Assembly: GCA_024223715.1 (NCBI GenBank)
Contig: JAAEOA010000277.1
Coordinates: 1-47,533 of the forward strand
Reading direction: 5' to 3'
From: a bacterium
Lineage (GTDB): Bacteria > Krumholzibacteriota > Krumholzibacteriia > LZORAL124-64-63
Length of the DNA: 47,533 nucleotides
Shown: one piece after another, positions 16,465 through 25,439 of the stretch
Layout of the letters: each line of letters begins with the position of its first letter
How positions within the stretch are numbered: the first letter of the stretch is position 1
The notes under the pieces: model-generated
Database searches by the model: none
What the model was told of the DNA's origin: nothing
The model's input: the letters and a program-made list of their open reading frames with translations, nothing else
Made by a program: the position numbers and the translations under genes

Positions 16465-17220
16465 TTGGAGATTGTGAACAACAGCAGTTCAGCGCCGTTC
16501 ATCTACTTTAATAACCTCGCAGAGGTTGATGGCATTACTCATGCCGTTAGCACCCGTCAGGGCCCAGCTTTTGGACAAGTGGGAACCGATGCAGCCACGG
16601 CTCAAGCTGCTGCTGAATGTGCCCGCGTTTTGAAAATGTCGGGTACCGCCTGGGCCCATCAGGTTCACGGAAAGACTATCCTGAAAGTTTCAGCCCCCGG
16701 GTTAGCAGGCCAGGCCGACGCTTTAATTTCCAATACTCCAGGCCTCTTGCTTGCGGGTCGCAGTGCCGACTGTCCCATTGTTCTGGTTTCTGGTCACGAC
16801 ACTGCGGGCAAACCTGCGGTGGGTTTTGCCCATGCGTCCTGGCGATCCACGGTTCAAAACATCACCCAACTTTTGATTGCCAAACTCACCGACAGTTTCT
16901 CCTGTCAGACCGAAAGCTTTCAGGCAGCCATCGCCCCATCGGCCGGGCCCTGCTGTTATGAAGTTGGCCAAGAGGTACGGGATCAAGCCTTAAAAGAACT
17001 TGGGCCTATTGCCGCCAAGTTTTTTAAGGTCCATCAAGACCGCTGGATTTTCGATTTGTGGTCAGCCAATGTGTGGCAACTTTTGCAATCCGGTGTTTCC
17101 GAAAAAAGAATTGAATGCACTTGCATTTGCACCATGTGCCAGGGTGATAATTTTTGGAGCTGGCGTCGGCAAGGTCCCCGGGCCGGGCGTTTTGCTGGAC
17201 TCATTGGGGTCACTTTGTAA
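16465..17220 (+). CDS. PgeF/YfiH-family protein (laccase-domain purine/peptidoglycan-editing enzyme)
   Basis: A 251-residue protein of the YfiH/DUF152 family. Members have been reported as zinc-dependent adenosine/inosine-acting enzymes and, in E. coli, as a peptidoglycan-editing factor. Conserved parts are WAHQVHG, QADALIS, GRSADCPIVLV, GFAHASWRST (commonly AHAGWRG) and GPCCYEVG, which carry the metal-binding His and Cys residues. The Gly-to-Ser and Gly-to-Ser/Thr changes in the AHAGWRG loop are mild oddities. The start is most likely TTG at 16465, with GGAG seven bases upstream inside the end of thyX; a GTG at 16474 is an alternative. Confidence 0.85.
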   Translation: MEIVNNSSSAPFIYFNNLAEVDGITHAVSTRQGPAFGQVGTDAATAQAAAECARVLKMSGTAWAHQVHGKTILKVSAPGLAGQADALISNTPGLLLAGRSADCPIVLVSGHDTAGKPAVGFAHASWRSTVQNITQLLIAKLTDSFSCQTESFQAAIAPSAGPCCYEVGQEVRDQALKELGPIAAKFFKVHQDRWIFDLWSANVWQLLQSGVSEKRIECTCICTMCQGDNFWSWRRQGPRAGRFAGLIGVTL

Positions 17221-17328
17221 CTCCGCTGGAAAAACTAATCCCTCCCCGGGGAGCACTTGCCAAATCTCTCAACTCAGTTAAGATGAGTACAACTTAATCC
17301 GGTAACCAAAATCTGAAAGGAGCCGGTC

Positions 17329-17673
17329 ATGGCCAAACGCGCCGACTGGTACTACTACCGCAACGGCTGAACCAGCTGCAAACGCTCGCAGGAGTATCTT
17401 GCGAATCATGAATTTACCTTCAAATCCGAAACCAATGCCAGTGCTAAACTGGGTGCCGACAAAGCCCGGGAACTCATTGCCGCTTCATCTAAAATTGTGG
17501 TCATGAAGGGTAAAAAAATTGTCGAATTCAAAATGAAGGACAAACCTTCTGAAGAAGAAATGCTGAAGGTCATGCTGGGCACGACCGGCAATCTTCGCGC
17601 CCCTACCATTCAACGGGGAAAGACACTTCTGGTGGGTTTTAATGCCGATAAATTCGATGAAATACTTGGCTAG
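17329..17673 (+). CDS. ArsC-fold selenoprotein with in-frame TGA (UxxC redox motif)
   Basis: The frame from ATG 17329 (AAGGAG at 17317-17322, six-base spacer) to TAG 17671-17673 encodes 114 residues with one in-frame TGA at codon 14 (17368-17370). The start reads ADWYYYRNG, then TGA, then TSCKRSQEYL. The TGA therefore sits exactly where the first cysteine of an ArsC/Spx-like CxxC site belongs, giving U14-T-S-C17. The C-terminal part (GNLRAPTIQRGKTLLVGF) matches a small ArsC-like family in which I recall Cys- and Sec-containing members. A bacterial SECIS-like hairpin follows the TGA. Expected role: a cytoplasmic thiol/selenol oxidoreductase; substrate unknown. A gene caller would miss it or start it late. 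Confidence 0.85.
17386..17404 (+). promoter_or_regulatory. Bacterial SECIS element
   Basis: Eight-base-pair stem TCGCAGGA / TCTTGCGA (one G-U pair) closed by a three-base loop GTA at 17394-17396. The loop begins with G, and 23 bases separate the TGA from the loop. These match the published bacterial SECIS rules (apical loop of 3-14 nt, G in the first two loop positions, 16-37 nt from UGA). SelB would bind here. Confidence 0.75.
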
Positions 17674-17701
17674 ATAGTATTTTTGGAGGTCATTCCGGTG
17701 A

Positions 17702-18667
17702 CTACGGTTTGACCTTCAAAACCACTGGCAAATGATCACTCATATCGCTGTCGTACTGACTCCAGCCACCAGCTAAATAAGCCTGAAGAGTCATAACTCT
17801 GACTTCTGCATCGGGACGATCCGCCGCCTCAAACAGCGGTTCGTTAATGATGATATGATCGAGATGACTGGGCCAACCTGGAAAAGACCATCCCAGGGAA
17901 CTGTCCTCAGCAATTACCATGTCGGCAGCTCGCCACTGAGCCGGGTCCATAATAAAATTAGTAAATACATTGTCAGATGAAGAATCAGTCAGTGAATCGT
18001 TAAAATCGCCAATGATGAACACACGGTAGTCACTTAAGTTTTCCAGGGCATATTCTTCAAGCAAAAGGCAGGCGTCTCGCCGGCGGGTTTCTTCGTCCCA
18101 GGAGTCATTTTCGTCAATTTCACCATCGCCACAGCATTTTAAATGATTGTTAATCACCGCAATGGGCAGGCCATCAAAGCTGCCCAGCAAAAGCAGAGGG
18201 TTGCGGGGAAATGGGCCGTTGTAGCCAGTCAGAATTTCCTGAATGGAATCCACCTGAAGCCGATCGCTTTGGCGATAAATAAAAGCAAGGTTAATCCCAT
18301 ACCCCGCACTGCTGCTTTTGTAGCCGTCCCAACCGTCAAGTCCTTCAACAACCTGCTCAAAATAGACCCGGCTCTCAATTTCCTGCAATCCAATGATGTC
18401 AACATCAAGGCCGGAAATAGCCTGCGTCACCAAGTCGGAGGTCACGTTGCCGCTTTTGGCGAAATGCTCAATGTTCCAGGTCATTACTTCCAAGGTCGTA
18501 TCGGTGCCCACTTTGGCCATCTCAAAAGGGTTTTCCGGGACTGGAGGAAGGATGCTTTTTGTGGAATTTCCACAGCCGAAAATACCCGGCAACAGGAACA
18601 GGGCCAACATGATTAACAAGTTGTTTCTTAACGACTTGTTCAGCAATATTCTCAGCAATCGAGTCAT
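17702..18667 (-). CDS. Endonuclease/exonuclease/phosphatase-family lipoprotein
   Basis: A 321-residue EEP-superfamily phosphodiesterase with an N-terminal export signal ending in a lipobox-like GIFGC (C32), so probably a lipoprotein. Catalytic motifs are present: TWNIEHF (N65), LQEIE (E96), NNHLKCCG, GDFND (D221, N223), WPSHLDHI and the terminal SDHLPV (D311, H312). Relatives cleave DNA, phospholipids or sugar phosphates; an exported member may scavenge phosphate or nucleic acid. It converges on the selenoprotein gene, leaving only 28 bases between stops. Confidence 0.85.
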   Translation of the reverse strand: MTRLLRILLNKSLRNNLLIMLALFLLPGIFGCGNSTKSILPPVPENPFEMAKVGTDTTLEVMTWNIEHFAKSGNVTSDLVTQAISGLDVDIIGLQEIESRVYFEQVVEGLDGWDGYKSSSAGYGINLAFIYRQSDRLQVDSIQEILTGYNGPFPRNPLLLLGSFDGLPIAVINNHLKCCGDGEIDENDSWDEETRRRDACLLLEEYALENLSDYRVFIIGDFNDSLTDSSSDNVFTNFIMDPAQWRAADMVIAEDSSLGWSFPGWPSHLDHIIINEPLFEAADRPDAEVRVMTLQAYLAGGWSQYDSDMSDHLPVVLKVKP

Positions 18668-18753
18668 CGGCGCGTTCCTCAGGTCAGGTCGAAATAGAGC
18701 ATTACCTCTATAAAATGTACCTCGAAGCGCAAAAGCGCCAGTTCTCTGCGTAA

Positions 18754-19938
18754 TTATCTATCGGCAGAAGTGGGTGGAACCTCAATCTTCAAACAAACAA
18801 AGAAACCAACCACCGCCACCGCAGATGCCAACAGGAATACATATTCATGCCCGTATCGTTCCCAAATAAAACCGGACAAAACCGGCAATGTCATGGCCAC
18901 AACGTGGTCAATGGTGATGCCCAGACTAATCGTCGGTGTGATATCGGCCGGATCGACGGCAATTTTTTTCAAATAAGTTGTGCGGGCCACACGCAGAGCG
19001 AAAAGAATGTGGTCCAAAATATAAGCTCCGTACAACAGGTATAAATCATAGGGTTTGGGTAAAATCCGGGAGGCAAAAGCATAAACCATGCACACCACAA
19101 TGAGCATGACTTCATCTGTAGCCAAAACCCGCTTTTCTCCCAGCCAGTCAATAACATCGCCCAACAGCGGACGCAGAATCACACCCAGCAAAGAAGCCAG
19201 AAAATATAGCAGAGCAATGGTTGAAACCGGTACCCCGTGAAGATCGACCAAGACCCAGGATCCAAATACCAAAAAAATCTGTTTGCGAATTCCAAACAAC
19301 GCGCTAATGGCATAAAAAACATGATATTCCTTGCGGTAAACCAACCTTCGGGAAGGAGGATCCTGTTTCCCGAGAGAGAGTTTCCAATACAAAAGACCGG
19401 CAGTTGTGGCGCAAATGGCTGCCACTGCATAAAACAAATCGTATCGATCACCCATGTAACGGGCCAGTAGCCAGACAGCCGAGACTCCTAAAATGACGCC
19501 CATATTGCGCGCGCCGCCCAATTGTCCCAGGCGCCTTCCTTCGGCCCCGCGTTTGGCCAGCTTCAAACCAATTGGGCCTTCAACAGCAAAAATTATGTGA
19601 TCGCCCAGGGACCAGATCACAATCCAGACAACTAGGAGAATGGTCCCGGGAGACAGAAATCCCAATCCCAAAGCCCCGGCTGCGGTGGCCACCATGGCCA
19701 GAGCGGCAATGCGACTTTCCCTGAAACGGGTTAAAAGCAGCCCAACAACAATAAAAATGAAAAAGCCCGGCAATTCACGAGGGAATTCCAGCCAACCACG
19801 ATTACCGGCATCAAATCCGTGAACTCCGGAGAGGTAGTTGTTTAGAGTGGAAAGGAAAATTCCGCTGGTGGCACCAAAAAACATGGTGGCGAACAGTAGG
19901 CGCCGGAAATCGCCGGTCACTTTTCGCAGAGGATTCAA
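18754..19938 (-). CDS. MFS transporter
   Basis: A 394-residue major facilitator superfamily protein with about twelve hydrophobic helices and short polar loops. The segment DVIDWLGEKRVL between two helices resembles the MFS loop motif. It starts at TTG 19938, overlapping the TGA of malQ by four bases (TTGA), which points to translational coupling. Close linkage to a glucanotransferase suggests a sugar or maltodextrin substrate, but sequence alone does not show this. Confidence 0.75.
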   Translation of the reverse strand: MNPLRKVTGDFRRLLFATMFFGATSGIFLSTLNNYLSGVHGFDAGNRGWLEFPRELPGFFIFIVVGLLLTRFRESRIAALAMVATAAGALGLGFLSPGTILLVVWIVIWSLGDHIIFAVEGPIGLKLAKRGAEGRRLGQLGGARNMGVILGVSAVWLLARYMGDRYDLFYAVAAICATTAGLLYWKLSLGKQDPPSRRLVYRKEYHVFYAISALFGIRKQIFLVFGSWVLVDLHGVPVSTIALLYFLASLLGVILRPLLGDVIDWLGEKRVLATDEVMLIVVCMVYAFASRILPKPYDLYLLYGAYILDHILFALRVARTTYLKKIAVDPADITPTISLGITIDHVVAMTLPVLSGFIWERYGHEYVFLLASAVAVVGFFVCLKIEVPPTSADR

Positions 19939-21509
19939 GAGGTTTCTTTCGGTGTTGTGAGGGTGAACTCGGGTTCGCTGGGGGCAGATAATTTCTGATC
20001 CGGCTTGCGTCGGGCCAGCCAGGTCAATTGAGCCAGACGTTCTCCTGCCGGATGAATAAACGCATCGGCAGGCATGCGCCAGTTCCAGTTTCCTTTTCCT
20101 TCACCGGGTAAATTCATGCGGGCTTCCCGGCCCAAACCAAGCACATCCTGCATGGTGGCAATAAAGGTATGGGCACAACTGAGCATTCCCATGCGCAGTA
20201 AGGTCCAGTTAGGCTCTTCAACTGGATGTCCGTTATAGCGTGCTACTAAATCCCGGCAGGTGGCATCGGTTAAGTGATTCCACCAACCCATGGTCGGGTC
20301 GTTGTCGTGGGTGCCGCTGTAGACCACACAATTGGGCTGATACTCATGAGGAAGAAAAACATTTTCCGGACCACTGAAAGCAAACTGCAGAACCTTCATT
20401 CCTGGCAGATTAAATTGGTCACGCAGCTTTACCACATCGGAAGTAATCACGCCTAGATCTTCGGCAATAACCGGCAAGTTCTTGCCAAAGGCTTCCTGCA
20501 GGGCCTCAAAAAAGGAAGCCCCAGGCCCTTGTTTCCAAACCCCATTTACAGCTGTTTTTTCATCGGCAGGAATTTCCCAGTAGCCTGCAAATCCGCGAAA
20601 ATGATCGATGCGAACCACATCGCACTGCTCAAGACAACCTCGGAGACGGGCAATCCACCAACGGTAGCTGTCTTGTTCCAAGGCCGACCAGTCATAAAGG
20701 GGATTGCCCCATAGTTGACCGGTTTTGCTGAAATAATCTGGTGGTACACCGGCAACATGAGTGGGACGACCATCGTCGGCCAATTGAAAATACTGCGGAT
20801 TAGCCCAAACGTCGCTACTGTCGTAAGCCACAAAAATGGGAAGGTCCCCAACCAGACGCACCGCTTTGGCGGCGGCATAGGAGCGCAACTGTTGCCATTG
20901 TTCATGAAAAAGCCACTGCACAAAAACGAAAGATGCAATGGGATTGCTCAGCCTGAGTCGGGCCTCGTCCAAAGCCAGAGACTCCCGAATTACCAAAGAA
21001 GAGTCCCATTGATTCCAGGGTTTTCCATCGAAATCATTTTTCAGAGCCATGAAGAGAGCAAAATCTTCCAGCCATTCACTGTTTTGCTGACGGTAGTCTT
21101 CAAGACGAGCCCGGTCTGAAGCGGCAGCCGTTTCCTGAAATACCAGCCAGGCTTTTTTCAGAGCTGCAAATTTCCACTCAATGACCGGTCCAAACTCCAC
21201 ACGGTCATCATCAAAATCTGGACGATCTGCCAAAAAATCAACGCTCAACCAGCCATCATCAACCAATTTTTCCAAACTGATGAGCAAAGGATTCCCGGCA
21301 AAAGCACTGAGAGTTTGATAAGGACTGTCGCCAAAACTGGTCGGCCCCAAGGGCAAAACCTGCCACAAGCTCTGGCCATGCTGGTTCAACCAATCCACAA
21401 AGCGAAAAGCCCCTTGCCCCAGGTCACCAATGCCATCGGCGCCAGGTAAACAGGTGGGGTGCAGTAATACGCCGCTGGATCGTTCGAATTTAAACTCTTT
21501 TGTCGGCAT
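19935..21509 (-). CDS. malQ: 4-alpha-glucanotransferase
   Basis: A 524-residue GH77 amylomaltase that transfers glucan chains between maltodextrins in the cytoplasm. Family motifs: GIGDLGQGAFRFVDWL near the N-terminus, VRIDHFRGFAGYWEIP with the nucleophile Asp, VIAEDLGVI with the acid/base Glu, and SGTHDNDPTMGW. I place the start at ATG 21509, where GGAG has a six-base spacer; an ATG twelve bases upstream lacks one. The start overlaps the end of the O-antigen ligase gene by 20 bases, and the end overlaps the MFS gene by four, so the three genes form one compact minus-strand unit. Confidence 0.95.
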   Translation of the reverse strand: MPTKEFKFERSSGVLLHPTCLPGADGIGDLGQGAFRFVDWLNQHGQSLWQVLPLGPTSFGDSPYQTLSAFAGNPLLISLEKLVDDGWLSVDFLADRPDFDDDRVEFGPVIEWKFAALKKAWLVFQETAAASDRARLEDYRQQNSEWLEDFALFMALKNDFDGKPWNQWDSSLVIRESLALDEARLRLSNPIASFVFVQWLFHEQWQQLRSYAAAKAVRLVGDLPIFVAYDSSDVWANPQYFQLADDGRPTHVAGVPPDYFSKTGQLWGNPLYDWSALEQDSYRWWIARLRGCLEQCDVVRIDHFRGFAGYWEIPADEKTAVNGVWKQGPGASFFEALQEAFGKNLPVIAEDLGVITSDVVKLRDQFNLPGMKVLQFAFSGPENVFLPHEYQPNCVVYSGTHDNDPTMGWWNHLTDATCRDLVARYNGHPVEEPNWTLLRMGMLSCAHTFIATMQDVLGLGREARMNLPGEGKGNWNWRMPADAFIHPAGERLAQLTWLARRKPDQKLSAPSEPEFTLTTPKETS

Positions 21510-22830
21510 CGACTTCTCCATTAGTTGCCAAGGCAGCGCCCATTATTCCCAGATATAACAATATGCTCTCTGCATCACCAAAATACCATTCGGTCAAACC
21601 GGCCACAAAAAATCCCATCCACACACCCATTCCGGCAAGGACCCAGCCACGTTGCCAAAGCTCGGGAGCCTGTTTGGGGTTTCGCCAGCGTCGCCACATA
21701 AGAACCAGCTGCTGCCCCTGGAAGAAAGCCACAAGCAAAAGACCGGGAATACCCCAAATAACAGCCAGCATGACCGGATTGCTGTGTAAATGCCCGTAAT
21801 AATCTGTTTCCGGGCCACCGTAGTATTCAGGAGCCAGGGAAGTCAGATCTCGGTCTCCAACCCCGGTCAAAGGATTCGATTTAACCATTTGCCAACCCCC
21901 GAGCCACATTTCCTGGCGTTCGGTACTGCTGCGACTGGAGAGCACTTCTGAGATTGAGAACCGTTCAGCAACACCTTCGGACATATACTTCTCAGAGACT
22001 TGTGAAATAACAAAAAATCCAGCCACGATCACAGCCAGAAAAATGCCTGTCAATTTAGGTCGTACCAGAGCCAGAATAGTGATGCCGCCAGCCAGCATCC
22101 CCAACCAGGCACTTCGTGTCAGGGTTTGCACCAGGGCCAGAGTCACTGGCAGAGCAGAAATCAACAACAAAGCCCGCACTCGAGGCCGCAATCCCGGAGT
22201 AAAAATAAAACCACCAATCACCAGAAGTGACATCATCAGAAGACACCCGCTGGTCATTGGGTTGGACATTGCCCCCAGCCTTGTTTGAAACAGAGCCCCG
22301 GTTTCCATATATATATGAATCAAACCATAAGTACTGATGCTCACAGACCCAACGACAACGGCAATTAACAGGTACTTTCGCCACTGTTCCCGGTCGCTGA
22401 CAGTGGCGACAACCCAGAGGGTGGAAAAAAGAAAAAACCGTTCGAAATAATGTGCCGATTGACCAGGGTCAGAGGAAAAGGGAATCATCAGTAAAGCCCA
22501 TAGAACCACCGCCAGTGCCGATTTTTCCAATCCGGTGCGACCCAGGATTAACCTTCCGGTGGCGCGCCCCACAAGAAGCAATAACAAAGCCACTCCCAGG
22601 CTCAACTGGCTAAGAGCAATGGAAATGTTGGAAAGCAGCAAAAGCAACAACACAAAAGGAAGCATCAATTGGGTAATAGAACGATTTTTTGAGAGTACTT
22701 GAATCACGGAACTGACGGAGCCTTCCTGTGCAAAATTGTTGGCGACCACCAATTTAGCGGGACAGACGGGCCAACGCCATGGAAAACTGGTTTGGGACAG
22801 ACTAATAACTCGTAAATCAGATTTCTCCAC
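21490..22830 (-). CDS. O-antigen ligase/polymerase (Wzy_C family) membrane protein
   Basis: A 446-residue inner-membrane protein with about ten to twelve helices. It has the large periplasmic loop typical of the O-antigen ligase family, containing WLGGWQMVKSNPLTGVG and, after a Tyr-rich stretch, HLHSNPVML. It would join or polymerise glycans from undecaprenyl-diphosphate carriers at the periplasmic face. The first 45 residues are polar and poorly family-like, so translation may start later than the ATG at 22830. It is the first gene of the unit that continues with malQ and the MFS transporter. Confidence 0.85.
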   Translation of the reverse strand: MEKSDLRVISLSQTSFPWRWPVCPAKLVVANNFAQEGSVSSVIQVLSKNRSITQLMLPFVLLLLLLSNISIALSQLSLGVALLLLLVGRATGRLILGRTGLEKSALAVVLWALLMIPFSSDPGQSAHYFERFFLFSTLWVVATVSDREQWRKYLLIAVVVGSVSISTYGLIHIYMETGALFQTRLGAMSNPMTSGCLLMMSLLVIGGFIFTPGLRPRVRALLLISALPVTLALVQTLTRSAWLGMLAGGITILALVRPKLTGIFLAVIVAGFFVISQVSEKYMSEGVAERFSISEVLSSRSSTERQEMWLGGWQMVKSNPLTGVGDRDLTSLAPEYYGGPETDYYGHLHSNPVMLAVIWGIPGLLLVAFFQGQQLVLMWRRWRNPKQAPELWQRGWVLAGMGVWMGFFVAGLTEWYFGDAESILLYLGIMGAALATNGEVDADKRV

Positions 22831-22899
22831 AGTAATGCTCTGTTGTGTGGTACGATTACTTATGGGGTTTCAATTTTATTTTTTAATGGAGGTTATTTC

Positions 22900-23640
22900 C
22901 TGCGGAACTTTATTTTTTATTCGATGCTTTGCCTAATAACTGCTGTTGCTGGATATTCCTCAGCCCTGGACGGTGCGGCCCATGTTGAAGTGGAGAATGG
23001 GTTGCATACAGTTACCCTTTCAGGTAGTTATTTCGAAGAATTCGATGGAGAAATTTCCGGCCTGGTTTTCAAATGCGAAGCCATTGGAATTTGTGAATCC
23101 AGTTTCTTTTCCCCCGATGAACCACTTCCATTTGAACCCCATTGGGAGTCCGGAGAACCCTTGCCTGTCTACGAGGCCACAGCTGAAATAACGCCACCCC
23201 ACGAGGGTGTCATTTACCGCTACCAACCCTACGCCATTCGTCCTGATGGCTCCAGGTTTTCCATTCACCCTTCGTGTTCCGATAGTCGTGGTTATGCTTT
23301 GACCAGTGACGAAGGCGTTCCTTTCCTGCGCGGAACCCTTGAATTATCCGGTTCCAACGGTGATGACTATTTCTTCCACATTGAACCCTGTCCTGACGAT
23401 TGTTGGACCGAAGAATTTTTTGATCAGCTGGATCAGAATATTTTGCAGGATCTTTCGGGTGAATCCTGGACCAACTTGCTCGGTCAGGTAGTCAACCTTT
23501 ACGGCGAGCGAACCTACTGCACTATGCCTGGTGGGAATTATTATAACTTGTCGCAAATTGATCTTATGGATGGTGGGAATTGCGGGCCCGTGCCTTTGGA
23601 TAATGTTTCCTGGAGTAATTTGAAGGCGTATTACCGGTAA
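22900..23640 (+). CDS. Exported protein of unknown function with C-terminal SWxxLKxYYR ending
   Basis: I do not recognise the main domain. An ideal GGAGG (22888-22892) stands seven bases before CTG 22900, which would give RNFIFYSMLCLITAVAGYSSA, a clean signal peptide. The upstream ATG 22843 and downstream ATG 22924 lack such a site, so CTG initiation is a real possibility. The mature protein (about 225 residues) is acidic, has several cysteines (KCEAIGIC, PCPDDCW) and looks beta-rich. The C-terminus NCGPVPLDNVSWSNLKAYYR matches that of the beta-helix protein at 35947-36720. Confidence 0.6.
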   Translation: MRNFIFYSMLCLITAVAGYSSALDGAAHVEVENGLHTVTLSGSYFEEFDGEISGLVFKCEAIGICESSFFSPDEPLPFEPHWESGEPLPVYEATAEITPPHEGVIYRYQPYAIRPDGSRFSIHPSCSDSRGYALTSDEGVPFLRGTLELSGSNGDDYFFHIEPCPDDCWTEEFFDQLDQNILQDLSGESWTNLLGQVVNLYGERTYCTMPGGNYYNLSQIDLMDGGNCGPVPLDNVSWSNLKAYYR

Positions 23641-23690
23641 AGGCCGCTGGTAATTTTTGCCACTACCTTAACCGCCACCGTGGCGTTGGA

Positions 23691-25439
23691 CTATGTGCTG
23701 GAGTTTTCAACTCCCGGTAAATTGTCATTAATTGGCTCCAGCACCCGCTTTAATTCCACAAAACCAGCACCCAAAGAACCGGGTCCTGCCCCGTTTTGTT
23801 TGGCTAATTCTTCCAAAACAGAGTTTAGATTGGTAAGGGCTGCGGGAATGTGCCCCAGAAAATGTTTTTTTCCTTTCACTATACCTAGAAAACCATAAGC
23901 ACCCAGAGCCTGCATTAGCCTTTGCAGGCCGGCGGTCAAGGCCATGGTGCGGGCTTCCTTTTCAGAGACAGAACATCCTATGGAGAACTGCCCCAAGAGC
24001 GAAAGACGGACATTTTCCGACAAACCAACATACGGATCCATTACCAGAGACATTATATCGTATCCCAACGGCCCAAGCCGCATTCCCTGAACATCAACCA
24101 GACGGACCCGAGATTTTTTAAAGTGAATATTCTGCGACTGGAAATCGCGGTGCAACAGTACCAGTGGCTGGTTGCTGACCATATTTGCGAGGGCTGTGAA
24201 TACCGAACTCAAGCCCGTCAGCAGTTCCGGCTGAATTCCACAATAGCCCACCAGAAAGTGCTCCTGAAAGTATCGAGTTTCCCACAATAGAGTATCCCTA
24301 TCCAAGCACCGATCCACCGCCAGCGGACACTCTTTTTTGGCCGTTTCAGTGAAGGCCTGCAAACGCAGCAGGTGGTCGACAACCTGATGGTAAAGCATCG
24401 TCACTTTTTCCGGTGGAGAATGTTGGGCCAACGCAAAGAGGCTTTCCGAGCCCAGGTCTTCCATCAAAAGAGTCTTGCCAATAGTATCTTCAGAGAGAAT
24501 TTCTGCCGCCCCCAACCCGTGATTTCGCAAGAAAGACGTGATGGCCAACTGGCGTTCAAATTCCTCATCTTCAGGATGGCTTCGCATAGCCACGGCCGAC
24601 CAGGCTACAGCCTTTATTCGCCAAAAACAACGGTCGGAACCATGGCCGGTAATGCGCTCCACTTGCAAAGGGCCTTTGTTTGCAGCCTCCAGCCAGGCAA
24701 AGTTCTCTGGCTTTTGTTCGGCCTCCTGGGTAACTGAAAGAAACCGGGTCAAAGTGCCAAGATCATCCCATCGCAGATTATCCGGAGCATAACCATGAAC
24801 ACTGTGCGGATTTACTTTCAGAGCTTCCACAAGAGGTGTGATCAATGAAGAAAAACCCGGCTCCATTCGCTCCAATAGTTGCGAAGAAAAAACACCTATT
24901 CCACAGTAGGTCAAGGCCCGGCACTCGTCTGGAATTCTGTTATCCGAAAGGGGGCCAGCACCTTCAATATGAACGATTTCCTGATGAGGCCCAAGGTGCA
25001 CCGTATTGACATCCGGATGATCAACCAACAACAGCGTAGCCAGACCGCCGTGTTGTTTATGAGCGTCCAACAGATCGGCCAAATTCACATCACACAAAAC
25101 ATCGCCGTTAAAAACCACAAACAAATCGGATTTTGAAAGAAATTCCCGGGCCCCATACAAACCTCCGCCGGTACCCAGAATTTCTTCTTCATTAAAGACT
25201 TCAAACCGGGAAGAGTCTTTTCGGGCGGCAATGTGTTCGACAATCTGATTTCCCAAATGATGACCGTTCACTGCAATATCTGAAATCTCCGCTTTATCAA
25301 AAGCCGAGATGGCATGATCCAGCAACGTTGCGCCTTTCAAGGGCAGCAAAGGCTTGCAAACATGATCAGTGACCGGGGCCAGGCGAGTGCCAAAGCCGGC
25401 CGCCAAAATGAAACCGCGAACTTTTGTATCAACCGCCAT
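23691..25439 (-). CDS. MurU-AmgK fusion: sugar-1-phosphate nucleotidyltransferase plus sugar kinase
   Basis: A 582-residue bifunctional protein. Residues 1-about 240 are an NTP-transferase domain: LAAGFGTRLAPVTDHVCKP, EEEILGTGGGLYGA and FNGDVLCDVN. Residues about 260-560 are an aminoglycoside-phosphotransferase-like kinase, with LLHRDFQSQNIHF as the catalytic loop and DVQGMRLGPLGYD as the metal-binding segment. This pairing matches AmgK (MurNAc/GlcNAc anomeric kinase) and MurU (MurNAc-1-P uridylyltransferase), separate proteins in Pseudomonas that recycle cell-wall sugars to UDP-MurNAc. The start overlaps the end of the NamZ-like gene by 11 bases, which strengthens the salvage assignment. Confidence 0.85.
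   Translation of the reverse strand: MAVDTKVRGFILAAGFGTRLAPVTDHVCKPLLPLKGATLLDHAISAFDKAEISDIAVNGHHLGNQIVEHIAARKDSSRFEVFNEEEILGTGGGLYGAREFLSKSDLFVVFNGDVLCDVNLADLLDAHKQHGGLATLLLVDHPDVNTVHLGPHQEIVHIEGAGPLSDNRIPDECRALTYCGIGVFSSQLLERMEPGFSSLITPLVEALKVNPHSVHGYAPDNLRWDDLGTLTRFLSVTQEAEQKPENFAWLEAANKGPLQVERITGHGSDRCFWRIKAVAWSAVAMRSHPEDEEFERQLAITSFLRNHGLGAAEILSEDTIGKTLLMEDLGSESLFALAQHSPPEKVTMLYHQVVDHLLRLQAFTETAKKECPLAVDRCLDRDTLLWETRYFQEHFLVGYCGIQPELLTGLSSVFTALANMVSNQPLVLLHRDFQSQNIHFKKSRVRLVDVQGMRLGPLGYDIMSLVMDPYVGLSENVRLSLLGQFSIGCSVSEKEARTMALTAGLQRLMQALGAYGFLGIVKGKKHFLGHIPAALTNLNSVLEELAKQNGAGPGSLGAGFVELKRVLEPINDNLPGVENSST

Noticed and set aside
17243..17254. CTCCCCGGGGAG palindrome as a terminator before the selenoprotein gene
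   Set aside because: It has no loop and no T-tract, so it cannot act as an intrinsic terminator.
17684..17715. A ribosome-site-like TTGGAGG followed by GTG after the selenoprotein gene
   Set aside because: The GTG frame stops after four codons and runs into the convergent gene; no downstream gene is supported.
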